Shown in pieces: positions 59,137 to 64,000 of a stretch of 64,000 nt of DNA. Source of the stretch: Fumia xinanensis (GTDB taxonomy: Bacteria; Bacillota; Clostridia; Oscillospirales; Ruminococcaceae); the NCBI RefSeq assembly GCF_014384905.1, contig NZ_JACRSV010000004.1:62001-126000 (forward strand), read 5' to 3'. The notes below the pieces were generated by a model. That model was not told the origin of the DNA and ran no database searches. It saw only the letters and a list, made by a program, of their open reading frames with translations. The translations under genes were made by a program, and so were the position numbers. Each line of letters begins with the position of its first letter. Position 1 is the first letter of the stretch.

Positions 59137-59423
59137 CTATCTATTTAATATTATAGGTTGTAAATTAAAAAATAGATAAAATAAAATAAAAATATTGATA
59201 TATTATATATAAAATGTCAAAACAAATGTTGACAAATGTAATTTTATAGATTAAAATCAAATTATAAATTCAATATATTTTAATAAAAACAATTATCAAA
59301 GCTTGTTCAAATTACTGAAGTACATTTTGGGTCTTTAGATAGACAAAATATTTATAAGAGCGGTCAAAATATACAAACTTTTGTATTATTTTAAATCAGT
59401 TACTAGAAAGGATTGACTCATAA
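59137..59423. other. AT-rich leader of the plus-strand operon
   Basis: No gene. It holds the promoter at 59229-59257 and a small inverted repeat TGTCAA/TTGACA (about 59215-59234) overlapping its -35. A leader of about 160 bases precedes the ATP-grasp start; no riboswitch is recognised. Confidence 0.5.
59229..59257 (+). promoter_or_regulatory. Promoter of the ATP-grasp operon
   Basis: A perfect TTGACA (59229-59234), a 17-base spacer, TAAAAT (59252-59257). Confidence 0.7.
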
Positions 59424-60473
59424 ATGAAGAAAATCTTAATAACAAATGCTGGTCGGAGTGCTGGAATAAATTTCTGCCGTTCTTTACGATTGGCTCCCGA
59501 AAAATATGAACTTATTGCTTTGGAGCAAAGCAAGTATAGCCTATTTAATGCTGAGGCAGATAAAAAGTTCTTATGTCCCGAGTCCTCCGATCCAGAATAT
59601 TTACCATATATAAAGTACATTATTGATCAAGAAGGTGTTGATGTTGTTTATCCATCCAAAACTAATGCCGAATTATGGATGATATCTGCTCATAGAAGCG
59701 AATTATCAGCCAAAACTTATCTTCCGGATGAGAAATATATAACAATATTTGAGGATAAATTTCGCACTTATGAAATTCTACGAGATAATGGAATATGTGT
59801 TCCAAATACTTATCTGATTGATTCGGTAGAGACCTTAAAAGATGTTTTTAATAAATATAAAGAAGGAGTATGGCTACGAGCAATAAAAGGTTGTGGGGGA
59901 AAAGGCTCCATACTCGCCAAAGACTATAATTTTGCCTATTCTTGGATTAACTATCACAATGGTTGGGGAACATTCACTGCGGCAGAAATTTTATCCCCCA
60001 ATACTACTAGTTGGAGTGGACTTTGGAAAAAGGGAGAATTGATTGTTTCTCAAATTCGGAAAAGATTATATTGGGAATTTAACTATTTATCTCCCTCGGG
60101 TGTTACTGGAATCACAGGAGCTCAAATTACTGCTCGGGATTCTGATTTAGATGATTTAGCAATAAGATCTATAAAAACAATTATGCCAGAACCACATGGG
60201 ATTGTTTCAGTTGATTTTACTTATAGTTTCGACGGAATTCCAAATCCGACTGAAATTCAAGCAAGCAGATTCTTCACATCTACATATTTTATGGCAAAGG
60301 CCGGACTAAACTTTCCTTATTTGTGGACAAAACTGGCACTAGATGAAGAACTTCCGATGATTACCAATAAGTATAGTCCATTAGAACCAAATCTCTTGTG
60401 GATAAAATATGTAGATTGCCCTCCCGTATTAACGACTATTGAGGAAGCTAATAAATTTAAATTATATTGTTAA
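59424..60473 (+). CDS. ATP-grasp ligase-type protein
   Basis: A 349-aa ATP-grasp protein of the carbamoyl-phosphate-synthase-like kind. The N-terminal Rossmann-type segment KKILITNAGRSAGINFCRSL leads to ATP-grasp motifs VWLRAIKGCGGKGSILAKDY and a later PNPTEIQASRFF. ATP-grasp enzymes join a carboxylate to an amine or thiol through an acyl phosphate. In peptide clusters they can form amide or ester bonds. ATG 59424 follows AAAGGAT at about 12 bases. The substrate is unknown. The gene starts the plus-strand operon that runs to the window end. Confidence 0.83.
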   Translation: MKKILITNAGRSAGINFCRSLRLAPEKYELIALEQSKYSLFNAEADKKFLCPESSDPEYLPYIKYIIDQEGVDVVYPSKTNAELWMISAHRSELSAKTYLPDEKYITIFEDKFRTYEILRDNGICVPNTYLIDSVETLKDVFNKYKEGVWLRAIKGCGGKGSILAKDYNFAYSWINYHNGWGTFTAAEILSPNTTSWSGLWKKGELIVSQIRKRLYWEFNYLSPSGVTGITGAQITARDSDLDDLAIRSIKTIMPEPHGIVSVDFTYSFDGIPNPTEIQASRFFTSTYFMAKAGLNFPYLWTKLALDEELPMITNKYSPLEPNLLWIKYVDCPPVLTTIEEANKFKLYC

Positions 60474-60487
60474 ACGAGGAAAATAAT

Positions 60488-61612
60488 ATGAAAAATCAAT
60501 CGTTTTTTGATAAATATCAAAAATATAATCATTTGGTTCCTTATAAGGCTCCTACGACGTCTACCAATTCTTTACGATTACATCTTAACGAAAATCTTTT
60601 TGGTCCTTCAAAAAAATGTCTTGAAATATTAAAAGATATTGGCAAGAATGATCTTAGCCAATATGATTTGAAAGAATATGATGAATTAGTTAGGGAGATC
60701 AGTGACAAATTTGAATTTCATGAAGATAATATTTTTATACATAATGGATCATGCGAAATAATTCGTACAATTTTTACAATGAATGCCACTGAACAAGATT
60801 GTATTATGTTACCTTCTCCAGGATGGGGTTATTATCAGAGTATTGCTAAATGCATTGGAGCAAACATTCGGTATTATAATATAGAGGAAGAAAAAGAAAC
60901 ATATGTATTCAATATTAGGGAAATCATTGATATGGCGAAGAAGTTCAATCCCAAAATATTGGTGGTGACAACGCCGAACATGCCAACGGGAAATATTATT
61001 TCTTATTCTTGTTTAGAAACGCTTATAAATGCATGTAAAGACACCTTAATATTAGTGGATGAAGCATACTGGGGATTTTCTGAAGAATTGCTACCAATAA
61101 ACTATTTTGTGGAGAATTACTCCAATGTGGTATTTGTTAGAACATTTTCAAAACTGTATGGTTTAGCAAACGAACGAATTGGTTATTGTGTTTGTAATAG
61201 GGAGTTAAACAAAATATTTTCATTGTCTTTGCCACTTTTCAGAGTATCATCTATATCTAGAAAAATGGCAAAAGCTGCGTTAGAAGATTCCGAATATTAT
61301 GACGAAATACGCAACGAAATTATAAAAGCACGTGAGTATTTTATAAGGACAATAAATAAGAATCCTTACTTAATAGCTTTTCAGTCTCAATCCAATTTTG
61401 TATATATAAAAGTAAAAAATATAGATGGTGAAAAATTGAAGGATTATCTCAATTCACAAGGATATTTAGTTCGTTCATATAATGGGCTTCAAAATTATCT
61501 CCGCATTACCATTTATAATTTTGAGGTAATGAATGATGTTATACGATCAATTTTTGACTACATTGACAACACAAAAAAATATTCAACATGCTTTCAGCTC
61601 AATAGTATATAA
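60488..61612 (+). CDS. HisC-like (class I/II) aminotransferase
   Basis: A 374-aa PLP enzyme similar to histidinol-phosphate aminotransferases. Motifs: LRLHLNENLFGPS at the N-terminus, TTPNMPTGNII, LILVDEAYWGFSEE and the Schiff-base Lys in VFVRTFSKLYGLANERIGYC (about residue 228), with LRITIYN near the C-terminus (R for carboxylate). GAGGAAAAT fixes ATG 60488. In a biosynthetic cluster such enzymes often make or use an unusual amino acid or amine (as with CobD-like decarboxylases). It follows the ATP-grasp gene by 14 bases. Confidence 0.87.
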   Translation: MKNQSFFDKYQKYNHLVPYKAPTTSTNSLRLHLNENLFGPSKKCLEILKDIGKNDLSQYDLKEYDELVREISDKFEFHEDNIFIHNGSCEIIRTIFTMNATEQDCIMLPSPGWGYYQSIAKCIGANIRYYNIEEEKETYVFNIREIIDMAKKFNPKILVVTTPNMPTGNIISYSCLETLINACKDTLILVDEAYWGFSEELLPINYFVENYSNVVFVRTFSKLYGLANERIGYCVCNRELNKIFSLSLPLFRVSSISRKMAKAALEDSEYYDEIRNEIIKAREYFIRTINKNPYLIAFQSQSNFVYIKVKNIDGEKLKDYLNSQGYLVRSYNGLQNYLRITIYNFEVMNDVIRSIFDYIDNTKKYSTCFQLNSI

Positions 61613-62564
61613 ATGGAATGGTAGCCATTTAGAATCATACCAATTTTTAGCTGAAGGGCGTATAAATATCGTTTTTCGATTAATTGTGATTTATAATCAT
61701 AATTTAGAGAATTTTATTTTGAAAATTTATATGTCTGATGATTCGGAATTTTGGCAAGGAGAGGGTAAGGAGTTCTATTTAGAAAAACTACTAAAACTCA
61801 ATAGCTTTAGTAATTATCCCAAATCATATATTTATAATAATAAAATGGATGATATCCCGTACTCTTATGAAATAATGGAGGAAATAAGAGGAGGTATATT
61901 AACCAATATGAACTTTAATATTGATTTTCAGAAACTGGGATTTGTTCTTGCACAACTACATAAAATAAAAGTTAAGAGTTATGGAAAAGATCTGCTATCA
62001 TCTCAACATGAGTCTGCTGATACCTATTATGCCAATTATTTTTTAAATGCTATAAACTGTTTTGAAAAATATAATGGTGAATTAGCAACAACGTTTTTAA
62101 AACTATGGGATACATCATATGAACCAGATTTATACAAAAAGATTACTCCCGTTTTAATCCATCATGATGTCCATGCCCATAACATTTTTATAGATAAATT
62201 TGGTTATCCCATACTGATTGATTGGGATTCGGCTCGTGGTGGGATTAAGGAATATGATTTCATCAAGTTAAAATACCTGAATACCAATTTTTATACAAAA
62301 GACCAAAAGGAAAATATATTAAAGGGCTATCTTAGTATAGCAAATCTAAATTTTGATAAAAATTTTATTTTATATGAATTGTGTTGGCTAGCACGGATGT
62401 ATATTTTTGAAATGAAGCATCCATATTATGGACAATATTTTCCTAACAAGGAGTTCTATTATGAAAATTTTATAAACTTATCTACTCAAGTAGAGGATAA
62501 AAGTAATTTTTATAAAAATTACCCTGATAAATTTTTCGAGGGAGTTATAGCAAATGAATATTAA
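61533..62564 (+). CDS. APH/ChoK-type phosphotransferase
   Basis: A 343-aa kinase-like protein with the phosphotransferase-family active site LIHHDVHAHNIFIDKFG (catalytic Asp and Asn) and YPILIDWDSARGGIKEYDF (DxD metal Asp). The N-lobe is weakly conserved. It should phosphorylate a small hydroxylated or amino compound; the substrate is unknown. Start: ATG 61533 (or 61536), with GAGG at good spacing, overlaps the aminotransferase gene by 80 bases, which is unusually long; a later start is not obvious. Confidence 0.85.
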   Translation: MMLYDQFLTTLTTQKNIQHAFSSIVYKWNGSHLESYQFLAEGRINIVFRLIVIYNHNLENFILKIYMSDDSEFWQGEGKEFYLEKLLKLNSFSNYPKSYIYNNKMDDIPYSYEIMEEIRGGILTNMNFNIDFQKLGFVLAQLHKIKVKSYGKDLLSSQHESADTYYANYFLNAINCFEKYNGELATTFLKLWDTSYEPDLYKKITPVLIHHDVHAHNIFIDKFGYPILIDWDSARGGIKEYDFIKLKYLNTNFYTKDQKENILKGYLSIANLNFDKNFILYELCWLARMYIFEMKHPYYGQYFPNKEFYYENFINLSTQVEDKSNFYKNYPDKFFEGVIANEY

Positions 62565-63711
62565 GCATAGTGTACTTCAGTGGATCGAAAATGGACATGT
62601 TGAGGTCGATGAGATGTGCGTATTGAACATCAATTTTACCTATCTCTACAATAATAAAAAATTATATGACACATTCCTTTCATATATCGAAACCCATTTG
62701 AACAAATCCTCAAGAGATTTTTGTTCCAAGCAATTTGTGTTTGGAACAATTTGTGATGATACACTTTACGCAACAATCTATGAAACCCTAAAGACAAGCA
62801 ACTTGGAATTTAACACAATAGTATTATCCTATTGTACTAAAGAAAGGGGTATGATACGAGCATACGAATATGATCTGCATGATTATAAAGTCTATATAAC
62901 ACAAAAAACGCCCTCGATTTTTATAGCAATGGAAGAGGATAAACAGTACTACTATATTATCCCTAGTAATTATTTGGAGCGTTTATCCTTTAAAAAGGAT
63001 GGATATAAATATTTTGAGCATATTATTAACAAGTTGTGCAATTTGTCTGGATCGATTTTAATTCATGGGGCCGCTGTTGATTCTGATGGAGCAATTTTAA
63101 TTGTGGGGCCAAAGAGAAGTGGCAAAACAACAGTCTTTTTTGATTTCCTACATTACCTTAATTTGGCACCATTATCTGTAGATAAAGTACATCTATATTT
63201 ACACAGGGATTCGATCCAAGTATTCGGTTTTCCAACACGTTTGCGGGTACTTGCTGGTACGTTAAGTAAATATGGTAGAGAGTTTGAAGACTTGATTCCA
63301 GAAAAATACAGAAATGTTGACGCCTCTGTTTTATGGAGAGGGGACAGCGATGGAAAGGTAGACCTAAGCATCACAGACTTTCAAAGATTCAGTAATAAAA
63401 ATTTTGTGCTAAATAGTAAACTAAAAATGATCATTCTACCTTCTATACTTAAAAATCAAAATGCTTCAATTAGAGAAGCGAGTTATGAGGAATTCTTAGA
63501 AGTTTTAAATAATCAAATATTTACTCCAGAAAACCCAGAAGAGGATTGGTGGTCAAATATTGGAAAAGCCCCAGAAATACAAAACATTATGTTAACCAAT
63601 AAAGAAGAAATGCTGGCTTTTATTTGGAATAAAATTCCTGTAATAATATTGGAGGGAGCAGACAATCTCCAGCCTTTATTGGATCAATTAAAAGAACAGT
63701 ACGGGATTTAA
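62554..63711 (+). CDS. HPr-kinase-like P-loop protein (second copy)
   Basis: A 385-aa protein whose C-terminal ~240 residues carry LIHGAAVDSDGAILIVGPKRSGKTTVFFDFL, the same HGAAV plus P-loop layout as the copy at 55.5 kb, and PLSVDKVHLYL as the Walker B-like site. The N-terminal ~150 residues are unfamiliar and AT-rich in codon use. It overlaps the kinase gene by 11 bases. The two copies differ strongly, so they may act on different targets. It could phosphorylate a peptide, or a protein-bound intermediate; this is inference. Confidence 0.78.
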   Translation: MNIKHSVLQWIENGHVEVDEMCVLNINFTYLYNNKKLYDTFLSYIETHLNKSSRDFCSKQFVFGTICDDTLYATIYETLKTSNLEFNTIVLSYCTKERGMIRAYEYDLHDYKVYITQKTPSIFIAMEEDKQYYYIIPSNYLERLSFKKDGYKYFEHIINKLCNLSGSILIHGAAVDSDGAILIVGPKRSGKTTVFFDFLHYLNLAPLSVDKVHLYLHRDSIQVFGFPTRLRVLAGTLSKYGREFEDLIPEKYRNVDASVLWRGDSDGKVDLSITDFQRFSNKNFVLNSKLKMIILPSILKNQNASIREASYEEFLEVLNNQIFTPENPEEDWWSNIGKAPEIQNIMLTNKEEMLAFIWNKIPVIILEGADNLQPLLDQLKEQYGI

Positions 63712-63733
63712 AATACTGAAGAAGGTGTTATTT

Positions 63734-64000
63734 ATGTTTTCCTATAAAATCGACGAAAATGCTTGTATTGAATGTGAAAATCAGAAACTTAACTATAAGG
63801 AAATACATCATTTCGTAGCAGATTTGCAAGCTGTTCTTCCTAAAAGCAGACAGCCTATTGCTTTATATCTTAATCGAAATGAATATCTTGTAATGTCGAT
63901 GATTGCTTTAGTTTATTTAAATATTCCATATGTGATTTTATCAAAAAATGATCCCTCAGATCGTATAAAATACATTCTGGAAGATTGTAATGTTCAACTA
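63734..64000 (+). CDS. AMP-binding adenylation domain (NRPS-like), cut by window end
   Basis: Eighty-nine residues are visible from ATG 63734, with GAAGGTG upstream. The opening (ECENQKLNYKEIHHFVADL...PIALYLNRNEYLVMSMIALVYLNIPYVILSKNDPSDRIKYILED) matches the first core regions (A1-A2) of NRPS adenylation domains and acyl-AMP ligases. Only the N-terminal part is present, so the specificity code, the thiolation domain and any further modules cannot be seen. Its presence implies a carrier-protein-bound amino acid or acyl step in this cluster. Confidence 0.85.
   Translation, partial: MFSYKIDENACIECENQKLNYKEIHHFVADLQAVLPKSRQPIALYLNRNEYLVMSMIALVYLNIPYVILSKNDPSDRIKYILEDCNVQL

Larger units (their letters stand above)
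45894..64000. mobile_element. Integrative element in tRNA-Arg carrying a biosynthetic cluster (right end outside window)
   Basis: Signs of integration: the tyrosine integrase gene ends 250 bases from the tRNA 3' end, with repeats like arm sites between, and is followed by an excisionase-type HTH, a MazF and a sigma-like factor known from conjugative elements. From there to the window end, codon use is far more AT-rich than the ~50% GC host genes. No relaxase, coupling protein or second att site is visible, so the type (ICE, IME or island) and length are unknown. Confidence 0.6.

Noticed and set aside
1..64000. CRISPR arrays and rRNA genes
   Set aside because: No regularly spaced repeat array and no rRNA sequence was seen; the only RNA genes recognised are the tRNA-Arg and its truncated copy.

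Overview
The window looks like part of the chromosome of a strictly anaerobic, spore-forming Clostridia bacterium (Oscillospiraceae/Eubacteriales-like). The signs are spoIIR and ricT (sporulation), a multimeric HydABC-type [FeFe] hydrogenase with its regulatory neighbours, AddAB instead of RecBCD, the DarA-HolB-RicT housekeeping block, and Shine-Dalgarno sites before nearly every gene. No species name is claimed.

Layout. 1-7.3 kb: end of an unknown gene, an NSS sodium symporter, an Lrp/AsnC regulator coupled to an aminotransferase, a DUF362 ferredoxin-type protein, a HAD phosphatase, ispE and spoIIR. 7.4-14.4 kb: addB-addA. 14.5-18.5 kb: GT4 glycosyltransferase, polyprenyl-phosphate sugar transferase, CorA. 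18.5-22.4 kb: Orn/Lys/Arg decarboxylase-fold enzyme, darA, holB, ricT and a 57-aa ferredoxin. 22.6-28.7 kb: LiaF-like membrane protein, then on the minus strand trmL, degV, pgk, tpiA, a zinc ribbon and gpmI (lower glycolysis). 29-36.9 kb: orphan ABC ATPase, MazF, nagA, a wHTH-cytidylyltransferase-choline kinase fusion with a BCCT transporter, and small proteins. 36.9-45.6 kb: the minus-strand hydrogenase operon (hydC, HATPase, 2Fe-2S protein, hydB, hydA) faces a plus-strand operon of DRTGG, HATPase, hydrogenase-like Fe-S, DRTGG and PHP proteins, which resembles a hydrogenase-linked sensing module.

At 45.8 kb a tRNA-Arg(ACG) marks the apparent insertion site of an integrative element. Next to it are a truncated tRNA-Arg-like copy, a tyrosine integrase, an excisionase-type HTH protein, a second MazF and a sigma-70-like factor typical of conjugative elements. 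From about 49.7 kb to the window end the element carries an unusual biosynthetic cluster: BtrH-like protein (uncertain), nucleotidyltransferase, ACP-FkbH protein, radical SAM/SPASM, PqqD, Sfp-type PPTase, S24/S26 peptidase, HPr-kinase-like protein, winged-helix regulator, a tiny candidate precursor peptide, ATP-grasp, HisC-like aminotransferase, APH-type kinase, a second HPr-kinase-like protein, and an NRPS-type adenylation domain cut by the window edge. RiPP-type and carrier-protein-type enzymes are mixed here, and I do not recognise the pathway.

The cluster carries visible lesions. An IS256-family element with an 8-bp target duplication splits the regulator gene, and removing it restores the reading frame exactly. 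The transposase is itself degenerate. An in-frame amber codon separates the FkbH HAD domain from its GNAT domain. A one-base shift separates the start of the candidate precursor from its body. The cluster may therefore be silent or decaying in this strain, or these differences may be sequencing errors. Intact relatives should be sought.
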